A program made the translations under genes and the position numbers. The notes beneath the pieces are model-generated. The model searched no databases and had not been told where the DNA came from. It saw nothing but the letters and a program-made list of their open reading frames with translations. From contig DUBC01000007.1 in NCBI GenBank assembly GCA_012960505.1, positions 186,001 to 250,000 of the forward strand: DNA of 64,000 bases, read 5' to 3'. The stretch is from Verrucomicrobiales bacterium. GTDB lineage: Bacteria > Verrucomicrobiota > Verrucomicrobiia > Verrucomicrobiales > DEV007. Shown piece after piece: positions 1 through 8,623 of the stretch (position 1 is the stretch's first letter; each line of letters opens with the position of its first letter).

Positions 1-1630
1 GGAAGGGATCCGTAACGGCGGTAGTTAACGGTACCACAGAGTTGTTCTTCGTCGGGGGTGCAAAACAGTAGATCTCACCCTCAGTGGTACTGACAAGTAA
101 CCGCCCATCCGCAATAGCAAGCCCTCGTGCTTCCCCTTTAATCATTGACTGCCATTTCGGTTTCCCCGTTAAAATGTCCAGCACAGTCACCTCACCGATC
201 CCGCCGGCCACTACCGAATTTCCTGTCACCACCAGCGATGATTCATTCTTGGAGTTGAACCGCCATTTGATACCGACCTGTTTAAACTCCTCGATGCTCG
301 CCTTCAGTTCTTTATATTGTTCCTGTTTCGCATTGAAGTCCTGGCGGCTTTTTTCATATTTTTTCGCAGCTGTTGCATAGGCAGAGCTTGCTACTTTCAC
401 TGATTCTCGCGCCGCTGCATGGCCGGGCGTCGCGGATTCCCCCCTGTCGGTCAATTCCTCGAGTCGCAGCCTAGCCGTATCCAATTTGGCCTTGAGTGAT
501 TTTGCGTCCTTCAGTTCGGAGGGCGCCTTGTGGCGGGTAATCGCTCTTGTTAAATCGTTCATTTTCAGATCAAGCGGATGCCGTTTGCGTGTCGCTGCGG
601 CATGTTCACTGTGGTCAACGGCAATAATTTCTTGGCCGTTCGCCATGTAGGCCATGTCACCGGCCATGGTCATGCGCCGGGCAAGGAACCAGCCAAATCC
701 GGTCCTGCCCCGTTCCTGATCGAGAGCGAGCACATGGTGCTCGGCAAGGGAATAAAGCTGATCGTTGGCAAGCATTGCGTCCGTGCCGCCTATCTGCCCG
801 CCACCGTCACGCCTCCATGACGGCGCCGACTTATAGATTCGCTCGCCATTGGAGCGCTTGATTGCCGCCGGCATTGAACGCCCGGATGGAACAAAAAGAA
901 TATCCTTTGAAGCAAGCATGTAGCCTTGTGGAGATAGATCATCGCGGCCGGCATCGCGCTGACTGATCCGGTCGTTTTTCCAGATAATTTTCCCGGTCGC
1001 GGCATCGACCGCATAGAGGTAAACCGTTTCATGTGGAAAAACTCCCGCACCGAAATAAGCAATGCCGCTATCAATCAGAACACCGGTACGCACCGGCCAG
1101 CGTGAGGTCATTCGGGCACGGGCGAGGATGCGCTCATCCCTCGGGCCGGCTCGACGTTTCCAGATCAGTGCCCCCGATACAGCATCAAGGCAATAGACAC
1201 AGCCGTCATCTGACCCGGCATAAACTCGTCCATCGGCTACGGTTGGTGCCAGGCGGATCGGACCATCAGTAAAGAACGTCCAGTGCTCGGTTCCACTTGC
1301 CGCATCTCTGCAGTGCACCCTACCGTCAACCGATGACCCGAAATAAACCCGCTCCGCTGCAATCGCCACGTGGAACACGTCATCGAAGCGGATCCGGGAA
1401 CGCAGTTTCTTGCCCTCATGCACCTTGTCGTGAGGTCCAGAGAATGCGCGTTTCGGTGGTACTGGTGATTTATAGGTCCAGCTCAAGGTAAGCGGTGAAC
1501 CAAGTGAATCTGGAGTGGATCCAACACGCGAGTTGTCATGCATATAGGTCGGCCAGTCTGAAGCCGCGCAAATAGCTGTGGTGGCGATGGTAAAAACAAT
1601 TGCAAAAAATCCCCGCAAAGCATATCTCAT
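1..1630 (-). CDS. PQQ-type beta-propeller secreted protein, 3' end cut by window edge
   Basis: The frame is open from an ATG at 1630 down to base 1 with no stop, so about 543 residues are visible and the C-terminus lies outside. Residues 1-24 form a signal peptide ending near ICAAS. Blade-like repeats follow, each with a YxGSxDGxVYCLDAxSGxxIW pattern (about residues 95-150 and 215-230), typical of PQQ-like or BamB-type propellers. Residues about 355-450 are charged and helical (a likely coiled coil), interrupting the propeller, which resumes at about 460-525. Probably periplasmic or outer-membrane associated; substrate unknown. Such proteins are common as large paralogous sets in Verrucomicrobiota and Planctomycetota. 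It is codirectional with the CotH gene 128 bases upstream of it. A methyltransferase domain sometimes follows in this family, but that cannot be seen here. Confidence 0.85.
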   Translation of the reverse strand, partial: MRYALRGFFAIVFTIATTAICAASDWPTYMHDNSRVGSTPDSLGSPLTLSWTYKSPVPPKRAFSGPHDKVHEGKKLRSRIRFDDVFHVAIAAERVYFGSSVDGRVHCRDAASGTEHWTFFTDGPIRLAPTVADGRVYAGSDDGCVYCLDAVSGALIWKRRAGPRDERILARARMTSRWPVRTGVLIDSGIAYFGAGVFPHETVYLYAVDAATGKIIWKNDRISQRDAGRDDLSPQGYMLASKDILFVPSGRSMPAAIKRSNGERIYKSAPSWRRDGGGQIGGTDAMLANDQLYSLAEHHVLALDQERGRTGFGWFLARRMTMAGDMAYMANGQEIIAVDHSEHAAATRKRHPLDLKMNDLTRAITRHKAPSELKDAKSLKAKLDTARLRLEELTDRGESATPGHAAARESVKVASSAYATAAKKYEKSRQDFNAKQEQYKELKASIEEFKQVGIKWRFNSKNESSLVVTGNSVVAGGIGEVTVLDILTGKPKWQSMIKGEARGLAIADGRLLVSTTEGEIYCFAPPTKNNSVVPLTTAVTDPF

Positions 1631-1758
1631 AATAAACGATTGTGGCAGATAAGTTCCTGATAACAAGCAATTCCAAGGGATAGTGTAGTACATAACATGT
1701 CAATAACTTCGTGATCGGGTTAGGTTCTTCTGGAAATCATAAAGGCACTTTCCTGGGC

Positions 1759-4700
1759 TCAATGCGCACGAACTCGTTGTCGAACGTAATGAGGAAATTC
1801 CTCACCAACTGAAAGGAAAGATACTATCGCCGTGCCGTCGCCGAGATTTTCCTCGCCGACATACTCCCAGTTTTCACCAACAGTAGACCAGGTGCGCAGA
1901 TCTTTCGACGTCTCAAGTTCGAATGAAAGGCCTTTAGTGAGAAGGTTTCGTTTAAAGGATACAGTCAAAGAATCAGTTGTGTCCAATCGTATGTGGATCG
2001 TGTCGTTTGTGGTGTCAGTAACGGTGGGGTCGCTTGCGTCAGCGAATTCCAGTAAGGCGACCCGGCCGTCCCCGTCAAGATCGGAATCAGGATCAGGATT
2101 TCCAAACTGAAACGCCCAGTTAACATAACTCATCGTGTCGGTGTAGCCGGGCGTGCCACCGCCGGTAGCACTACTTCGCCAGTTTGCGGCAACATTATGT
2201 TTAGGGTTCGAATCGGGATCAATGAGAACAAGGCTATATCCACCGATGTCAGCGGCGACTGGCCAAGGCGCGCGGTCAGAATATGTAAATTCCTGCAGTG
2301 TTTCGCCTTCGGAAGATAATAGAGTTAATCGCTCTCCACCATTACTGAGTCCTGTATCGTTTAAAAACTCACCGGCGATACGATCGGCGAAATCCTTGCC
2401 ATAACGAAATTCGAATGCCGCGCGATTACGGACCAGTAGTGCACGTTCATCGGGTTGAAGTAGAATGAGTGGAATATTGTTAAACTCAAAATCAATGCCT
2501 CTGCTAAATTGTATCCCGAACAGACTCACCGGCTTGTCGCCTATATTAAGTAATTCAAGGTATTCGAACTGATCTCTGTCATCGTATCCTGCGGCAATCT
2601 CTTCGGCCGTGGGAGAATGGGGGCGATACAAAATTTCGGAAATGACAAGGTCAGTTGTGTTAGCAAGGTTTTCTGACGCAATAAGAGTAATCTTTTCAGG
2701 CGCGCTCCAAGTCGAGCCGTTGTAGGTCCGAGCAGTTATGACTTGGGTAGTGTTAATTCGTAGTGGTGTTGCTGAAATGTTGTGATTGATTTCGAGTGTG
2801 GCGCGTGTGAGGAAATCAGATCCTCCACGCGAACTGTTAATTCCGTGTACAGCTATCACGTTTGACCCATTACGCATATGTTCCTTGAATGGTGTAAGAT
2901 CAATTTCGATTGGTGTTTTTAATACGGCAGAGTCGCCTCCTGGGCGAGATCTTCCGTTTACTGTTCGGCTATCCCACATTGGGGGATCTGGTTTCAGGAG
3001 GCTACCAACTTCGATTCCGTTAAAGTAAGCAATGAACCCGTCATCGGGCCACACAGACAACAAAATCGTGTTAATGTTTTCAGTATTGTCAAAATTAAAT
3101 TCATACCGCACATAACAAGTCGAATTAATGCCCTTCATTAAATCCTTGATGTCTGTATTAATCAGTTCACTGATCCCACCAACGGATTCGAAGCCAATGC
3201 CGTTAATTGCATCTATCCAGTCAGAGTCATCAAATTTGTCTGGATTCTGTGTCCAGCTTAATTCTAAGAGCCCGTCCTGAGGGATCAGGTAACTGCAAGG
3301 TGACTCTGGATCTAATATATTTTCATTAATGGGGCCTCCGGGAAAACCTACTGATTCGGCTGAGGGCAAGCCTCCACTGGCTCGGGGGTCAGTTCCATCT
3401 GTAGTGTAGAATACTTGCCCGTCGGGAGAGTTCATGGTGAGTCCGAACCCTGGATCGACTGTGCCGCTAACAGCGTTGAAAATTGGCATAGCTGGATACT
3501 GCTCATCGACCCAAGATGTGCGTGCCTCTAACCAGTTTTTCATATGTGAAATTTCTGCTTCCCAACCACTTAGATCTGGGTCGGCAAATTTTCCTCCGTT
3601 CGGTGGATGTTGCTTCCATCTCTCAAAGTTTCGGGCCTGTGATTCACGAATCTTGTTTGCCATTGAATCGATGACTGAGTGAAGGTTGGATATCGAGAAC
3701 TCTTTTCTGCGCAACGCGAACCACCGATCTGTGTGGAGCTGGCGGATGTCTGGATAGTTTGCCCTTGCCGGGTCAGCTGTAGGACCTAGAAGGTTTCCAT
3801 ACCATGGGAACCTAGAATCGTACCAGGTGTGGCTTGAAACTGTGCCTACGCTGTTCACAACGCCGGCCCAGGCCCGTGGTTCATTGTCTCTGACGTCTTC
3901 ACAGCCGAGGGCTCGATCGTAGTCCCACACTGGTCCGCACACGATCTTTCCTCCGCGGTCCTTGTAGAAGAATGCACTGTGACGGCCCCAGTCTATATTC
4001 ATCACCATGATATTCAGCCAGTGATGATCGATCCAGGAATCAACGTCGATATAATCCGAGAAGTGGAGACCAGTTGAGCGGTTCATCCCGGTCGGTGCGT
4101 TGGTTAGTGCGGTATTAAGTTCGTTCAGATGGCTAGTGATCCAGGATCGTTGCTGGGAGGAAAGCTGCAGACCTCCAGGGTCTACGTAGGTAAGCTGACC
4201 CATGCCCCTGACATTCATGGTAGGTTCACCAGGATCAGGGCGATCGTTTTTGAAAATATAACCTCCGGTGATTTCCGGTTCAGAGTTCTCCCAAGGCATG
4301 AGATGCTCGATGTTGACTCGGTTAGGATCCATTTCAATTCTCTCAATCAGCGAATAGACTCCGAAGTAGTCATTGTCTGTGACTGTATTGCCGGACGTGT
4401 CGCTAAACACCTCAACGAATTTTGTGCGCGGTGCATAACGACCAATTTGACGGCTAATTTCATATACAAAAGGGTTTCGCATTAGTGCTAAATCCCACTC
4501 GTAACGTGCATTCAGGATCCAGTCCGCTTCCCTCGCCATACCAAAGGGTTCGATGTTTCGATCCTCTTCGTCACCATCCCTCCAGGTTTCGATAGATAAC
4601 GAATACTTCGGCCATCCGCCAGAACTGGAACCGCGCCTTCGTATACCCGCGCGCGTGGTAAGTTCCGGGCCCTGGGTAAGAATCGTTCGTCCGGTAACGG

Positions 4701-6189
4701 GATCAGGTTCAAAGAAAAACATATAAGCTGTCTGTCTCGTAGTGGAACCCGTGCTCGGAGGTGAACCTGTGCCGAGCGTTGAAATCACGATGATCGGTAA
4801 ATCTGAGGAAAATGCCGGCACGTTTTGTGACATTTTAAGAAAGGTCTCAGTCTTAACTGCACCGTCAAGGGCCCCGGCCCGAAAAGCACGGGCACGGATC
4901 TGGGTACTCTTATTGATTAGGATCGGGTCGGTGTATTCTGTAGAGGGGTTGGCGCTGTCATTATTTGGGATGCTGCGATTGGTAGTGTAGCGGATAATTG
5001 TTTCTGGCGTTGGTGAACTCAGTGACAATTCGAAGTTTTCAGTGAACATGTTACTTGTTTGGGAGAAAACGATGTCATCTGGTGGTGGGTTTTGTACGGT
5101 ATCGTTCGGTTTGCCTGGTGTCGGAACTTCCAAGTACCCGAACTGGATTCCGACGGAGGTGTCTTGTACTTCAGCCACCAACTCGGCGTCGATGATGAAG
5201 TCAGAACTGCTCCTGCTTTGATTCATGCCTTGGATTGCGAGGACGTTACGTCCACTAATCAGCTCAGTGTGATTGGCGGTCGCATCTATCACGATAGGAG
5301 TGGATTTGACTGTGTTGTCACTGCGGGTAGAAGTGGACGAAGAGTTCCAGAGAAATGGTGAGGGCTTCCCGAAACTGCCAATTTCAATTCCGTTGAGGTA
5401 GGCTACAAAACCATCGTCTATGGTTACCTTCAGCTGCAATGAGGAGACTTGTTTTCCGGTAAGATCAAAGGTGAAAGGGAAACGAAAATAACCGCTCGCG
5501 TTAGTGCCTCTCATGTCCTCTTTGATGTTGGTGGTGATAACGTCCTCGAGGATGCCGCCCGAAGATTCGAAACCGATTCCGGTCGCAGCTTCGGTCCAGG
5601 TTGAATCATCAAACTTTGCAGGGCTCTGCTTCCATGTGTTGCCGAGAGAATCGTCTGATGCTATAAAGTATTTAGTTATTGAGCCGAATTTGACTAGCGT
5701 TTCAATATTAGCGCCGTCTGATACTCCAATTCCATACGAAATATTTTCAAATTGTTCGGGATAAGTTGGCGCAATTTCGCTAACAATTGTTATTCCATCA
5801 GGTTGGATCAGAGCAATGTAGTCGCCGCCGCGGTCAAGCGTGAAGCTCGTATGAAGTTCGGTGTTATCTGATTTATCCTTACCTGAGGCAAAGACTACAA
5901 GTGAATTGCCAGCAGAGATATCAACTTTGGGGAATGTCCACCTTTTGAGGTCGTTCTTATTATTAGTTAGATGATATCCCTCTAATGAAACTGAATTATT
6001 CCCCGCATTAGTAATTTCGATCCAGTCTGAAGGTGCTCCGTCTGAATCCCGAAAGTTTTCATCAGCAGCTGCCATCAGTTCGGTGATAACTATTTGTGCT
6101 GGGGAAGAGCTTAGTAAAATCAGTGAAATGCCAACACTAGAGACCGCGCGTGCTAACGCTGCATGATTGAGTCTGTGGTAAGTAGCCAT
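1759..6189 (-). CDS. Secreted CotH-kinase / lamin-tail-domain protein
   Basis: This 1476-residue protein has an N-terminal signal peptide (to about residue 31) and then a lamin-tail domain (about 33-110, VITELMAAADENFRD). A galactose-binding-like module (176-341) is followed by a chitobiase-type beta segment (380-440), a CotH kinase-like domain (about 460-880) and another chitobiase-type segment (913-938). A second copy of the galactose-binding-like module (966-1137) and a second lamin-tail domain (from 1180) follow. Near 1363-1383 is a calcium-loop-like DSDLDGDGRVALLEF segment, common before sorting tails in Verrucomicrobiota. CotH signatures seen are NIDWGRHSAFFYKD and GPVWDYDRALG (about residue 760), holding the acidic metal-binding residues. 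Family members in spores phosphorylate coat proteins; extracellular versions like this have no assigned substrate. Start chosen at 6189, giving a clean signal peptide. Confidence 0.88.
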   Translation of the reverse strand: MATYHRLNHAALARAVSSVGISLILLSSSPAQIVITELMAAADENFRDSDGAPSDWIEITNAGNNSVSLEGYHLTNNKNDLKRWTFPKVDISAGNSLVVFASGKDKSDNTELHTSFTLDRGGDYIALIQPDGITIVSEIAPTYPEQFENISYGIGVSDGANIETLVKFGSITKYFIASDDSLGNTWKQSPAKFDDSTWTEAATGIGFESSGGILEDVITTNIKEDMRGTNASGYFRFPFTFDLTGKQVSSLQLKVTIDDGFVAYLNGIEIGSFGKPSPFLWNSSSTSTRSDNTVKSTPIVIDATANHTELISGRNVLAIQGMNQSRSSSDFIIDAELVAEVQDTSVGIQFGYLEVPTPGKPNDTVQNPPPDDIVFSQTSNMFTENFELSLSSPTPETIIRYTTNRSIPNNDSANPSTEYTDPILINKSTQIRARAFRAGALDGAVKTETFLKMSQNVPAFSSDLPIIVISTLGTGSPPSTGSTTRQTAYMFFFEPDPVTGRTILTQGPELTTRAGIRRRGSSSGGWPKYSLSIETWRDGDEEDRNIEPFGMAREADWILNARYEWDLALMRNPFVYEISRQIGRYAPRTKFVEVFSDTSGNTVTDNDYFGVYSLIERIEMDPNRVNIEHLMPWENSEPEITGGYIFKNDRPDPGEPTMNVRGMGQLTYVDPGGLQLSSQQRSWITSHLNELNTALTNAPTGMNRSTGLHFSDYIDVDSWIDHHWLNIMVMNIDWGRHSAFFYKDRGGKIVCGPVWDYDRALGCEDVRDNEPRAWAGVVNSVGTVSSHTWYDSRFPWYGNLLGPTADPARANYPDIRQLHTDRWFALRRKEFSISNLHSVIDSMANKIRESQARNFERWKQHPPNGGKFADPDLSGWEAEISHMKNWLEARTSWVDEQYPAMPIFNAVSGTVDPGFGLTMNSPDGQVFYTTDGTDPRASGGLPSAESVGFPGGPINENILDPESPCSYLIPQDGLLELSWTQNPDKFDDSDWIDAINGIGFESVGGISELINTDIKDLMKGINSTCYVRYEFNFDNTENINTILLSVWPDDGFIAYFNGIEVGSLLKPDPPMWDSRTVNGRSRPGGDSAVLKTPIEIDLTPFKEHMRNGSNVIAVHGINSSRGGSDFLTRATLEINHNISATPLRINTTQVITARTYNGSTWSAPEKITLIASENLANTTDLVISEILYRPHSPTAEEIAAGYDDRDQFEYLELLNIGDKPVSLFGIQFSRGIDFEFNNIPLILLQPDERALLVRNRAAFEFRYGKDFADRIAGEFLNDTGLSNGGERLTLLSSEGETLQEFTYSDRAPWPVAADIGGYSLVLIDPDSNPKHNVAANWRSSATGGGTPGYTDTMSYVNWAFQFGNPDPDSDLDGDGRVALLEFADASDPTVTDTTNDTIHIRLDTTDSLTVSFKRNLLTKGLSFELETSKDLRTWSTVGENWEYVGEENLGDGTAIVSFLSVGEEFPHYVRQRVRAH

Positions 6190-6193
6190 TTCG
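6175..6193. repeat. 19-bp exact repeat, copy 1
   Basis: The 19 bases GTGGTAAGTAGCCATTTCG occur here across the start codon of the CotH protein (encoding MATYH on the minus strand) and again at 12360-12378 in the same orientation. The flanks do not match. See the second copy. Confidence 0.7.
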
Positions 6194-6236
6194 AATGCAT
6201 ACTATCCTTACCGACGGGTGCGCTCAACCTCGTATT

Positions 6237-6464
6237 TTAAAGGTCTTCTAATTCCTTCTTGGCTTTTGCTTCTTTTGCCGACTTTTCCCTCGTCTTTACT
6301 TTGACAATTTTGTCCATCACGTGATTTTCAGGAACAAACCAGTATCTGATTTTGAGGTAGTATACGCTAAACGCATTTTTTATTTCAGCCGACAAATCAA
6401 AAACACCTTCTTCTCTCTTTTTGCTTGGCCAGATTGCAGTGAGAAGTCCACAAGTCTGGAACTT
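6237..6464 (-). pseudogene. Possible gene remnant without start codon
   Basis: A 75-codon minus-strand frame runs from just after a TGA (6465-6467) to a TAA at 6237. It reads as plausible protein: a hydrophobic/aromatic part (AFSVYYLKIRYWFVPENHV) followed by a highly charged Lys/Glu/Ala helix ending KELEDL. No ATG or GTG occurs before the second half. It may be the 3' end of a decayed gene or a small gene with an unusual start; I do not recognise a family. Confidence 0.3.
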
Positions 6465-6564
6465 TCAAAACATTGAAAATGTTCGGAGAGGTTCAGCCGG
6501 ATACAAAAAAAGCGCGCGTTGTTCGCTCTGTAAACAGGAGGGAAAAGACAAAACTGGAAATAAC

Positions 6565-6594
6565 TTGCCTCTTTTGATGCTGAAGTAGTATTAT
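6565..6594 (+). promoter_or_regulatory. Possible promoter of the LamG gene
   Basis: TTGCCT (6565-6570) and TATTAT (6589-6594) are separated by 18 bases and resemble -35 and -10 boxes. The ATG at 6602 lies where transcription would begin, and no Shine-Dalgarno sequence precedes it, so the message could be leaderless. Sequence match only. Confidence 0.35.
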
Positions 6595-6601
6595 CCCGGG
6601 C

Positions 6602-8623
6602 ATGAGTTTTTGGAGAATTTGTTTCACAGCTACTTGTTTGGTTTTGATTGGGTTAGTGACACGGCTCGAGGCCGGTGTCTTGAGCCTTAATGGAACTTCC
6701 CACGTTGAACTTGCCAATCCATCAGGTGTTTTTCCGATTGGCAATGATTCCTTTACCATTGAAGCTTGGATTAACCCGACAAGTATTCCTGCGGGCGGTG
6801 GATCTGGTGGTCAGATTACGTTTTGGGGGAACCAGTCCGGGAACCAGTCCAACGGGTTCCGAATGGCGGGGAATGCAGGAGTTGTGCATTATTTCTGGGG
6901 GAACGACCACGCCGTTAGCGGCCTCGGTGATATGCTGGATGACTCGACAGGTCCGAACGGAGACGGTTGGCATCACGTGGCTATTTCTTATGACGGCGAT
7001 TCCAGTCAGTCTACCTGGTATAAGGACGGTGAGGTTATTGGCGCAGCGAACCAAACCCGTAATCCTGGAGTTAACGTTGCTGATGCAAATTACCGGATCG
7101 GTTCGCGGCTCAACGGAGAGTTCTTTCATGGATACATTGATGAGTTAAGGGTCTGGTCCAGTGCTCGTTCGGATTCTGAGCTTCTTTCCAATTTTGATTC
7201 ACAGATTAATCCTTCGAGTTCCGATCTTGTTGCTTATTATCAGTTTGAAGGTGCCGACGATTTTTCCGATTCAACAGAAAATGCCAATGATGGGACTCCG
7301 AGAGGCGTTGGGGCAACAGTGGACACCGGTATTGATTCGCCGGCACAACCTCAATTGGATGCAGATGAAGATGGGATTCCGGATTTCTGGGAAGACGAAA
7401 ATAACGTTGATGATCCCGATGGTGACCCCGACAACGACGGGCTGAGCAATGCGGCTGAATATGCAGCAAAAACGAATCCGAACGCAGAAGACTCGGATGA
7501 AGATGGGCTTGGCGATGCAGCGGAGATCAACGACCACAATACCGACCCCACTTCAGCGGATACGGATGGTGACGGCCTTGAAGACGGAGAAGAAGTTAAC
7601 GGCACAAATGGATTCACTTCTGACCCAAACTTGATCGACACAGACAATGATTTCGTGAATGATTTTGCCGAGGCTGAGGGAGGATCTGATCCCAATGATC
7701 CCTCTGATCCGGTTAAGAAGGGAGGAGTTCTTGAACTTGATGGTCAAGTCGCCAACTTTGTGACTTTTAACAATGATTCAGGACTCATCCCGATCGGCGC
7801 TTCTTCATTTACTATCGAGGCATGGATTAACCCGACCAGCATTCCTGACGGCGGGGGAAGCGGAGGGCAGATTACTTTCTGGGGGAACCAGAGCGGTCAG
7901 AAAGCGAACGGTTTCCGTATGGCAGGCAATCAAGGTCTGAGACATTATTTTTGGGGGAATGACCACGATGCCAATACTTCTGAGGACATGTTGAGTGACA
8001 CAACAGGTCTGAATGGGGACGGTTGGCACCACCTAGCTCTTTCTTACGACGGTGATACCAACAGCTCGACATGGTTTCACAATGGAATTCCTGTTGGAAC
8101 GAAAGTGCGGAGCACTGATCCTAACGTTGATGATGCCAATTACCTCATTGGAAAGAGAACCACAGGGGAACCGTTCCACGGTTTCATCGATGAGTTGCGG
8201 ATCTGGAACGTATCTCGCACAGACGAGGAGATTGTTGAAAATTTCGAGCTTGAACTCTCTGGCGAAGAAAACCTCGTGTCCTACTGGAACTTTAATACCG
8301 GCCTAACCGATATTACAGGTAACGGCCATGACGGGATCGCGGTAGGAAGTGCCAGTATTAACAGTATGCTGAATGCTCCGGTCAGTTCATCGGGTTCTTT
8401 AGAAATTACTGAAGTTGCTTATGATCTTTCCGGTGACGAGGTTACGATTGCCTGGACATCACGTTCTGGTAGAACCTATGCTCTTGACTACTCGGAGGAC
8501 CTGATGGACTGGATCGAGATTGATGACGGCATTGCCGCGGACGGGGACTCGACAGAATTCACCGATGTCTTGCCTCCCGGGACAATGATGCGTTTTTGGC
8601 GAGTCCGCGAAATGGATCCCTAA
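6602..8623 (+). CDS. Secreted protein with two LamG domains around TSP3-like calcium repeats
   Basis: The 673-residue protein starts with a signal peptide (1-25, cleavage near LEAG). A LamG/concanavalin-like domain follows at about 26-225. Thrombospondin type-3-like repeats rich in DxDxDGxxD (such as DTDGDGLEDGEE) occupy about 250-370, and a second LamG domain about 376-590. The two LamG domains are very similar (both have SFTIEAWINPTSIP, GGSGGQITFWGNQSG and NGFRMAGN), so one arose by internal duplication. The C-terminus (about 605-673) is the beta segment common at the ends of Verrucomicrobiota secreted proteins (ALDYSEDLMDWIEID). It probably binds carbohydrate or matrix in a calcium-dependent way; ligand unknown. 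Its stop overlaps the stop of the convergent lipoprotein gene. It is the only plus-strand gene in the first 14.9 kb. Confidence 0.88.
   Translation: MSFWRICFTATCLVLIGLVTRLEAGVLSLNGTSHVELANPSGVFPIGNDSFTIEAWINPTSIPAGGGSGGQITFWGNQSGNQSNGFRMAGNAGVVHYFWGNDHAVSGLGDMLDDSTGPNGDGWHHVAISYDGDSSQSTWYKDGEVIGAANQTRNPGVNVADANYRIGSRLNGEFFHGYIDELRVWSSARSDSELLSNFDSQINPSSSDLVAYYQFEGADDFSDSTENANDGTPRGVGATVDTGIDSPAQPQLDADEDGIPDFWEDENNVDDPDGDPDNDGLSNAAEYAAKTNPNAEDSDEDGLGDAAEINDHNTDPTSADTDGDGLEDGEEVNGTNGFTSDPNLIDTDNDFVNDFAEAEGGSDPNDPSDPVKKGGVLELDGQVANFVTFNNDSGLIPIGASSFTIEAWINPTSIPDGGGSGGQITFWGNQSGQKANGFRMAGNQGLRHYFWGNDHDANTSEDMLSDTTGLNGDGWHHLALSYDGDTNSSTWFHNGIPVGTKVRSTDPNVDDANYLIGKRTTGEPFHGFIDELRIWNVSRTDEEIVENFELELSGEENLVSYWNFNTGLTDITGNGHDGIAVGSASINSMLNAPVSSSGSLEITEVAYDLSGDEVTIAWTSRSGRTYALDYSEDLMDWIEIDDGIAADGDSTEFTDVLPPGTMMRFWRVREMDP

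Larger units (their letters stand above)
6190..6601. other. Intergenic region between divergent CotH and LamG genes
   Basis: About 410 bases upstream of both the CotH gene (minus) and the LamG gene (plus). It contains a 75-codon minus-strand open stretch that looks like a gene remnant (6237-6464, listed separately) and a possible promoter for the LamG gene. I see no RNA gene or other ordered structure. Confidence 0.5.

Noticed and set aside
4129-4485. Plus-strand 118-codon frame inside the CotH gene
   Set aside because: Antisense shadow of the CotH reading frame; no ribosome site or plausible protein sequence.
6690-7148. 152-codon frame within the LamG gene
   Set aside because: Frame-shifted shadow of the repetitive LamG sequence on the same strand.
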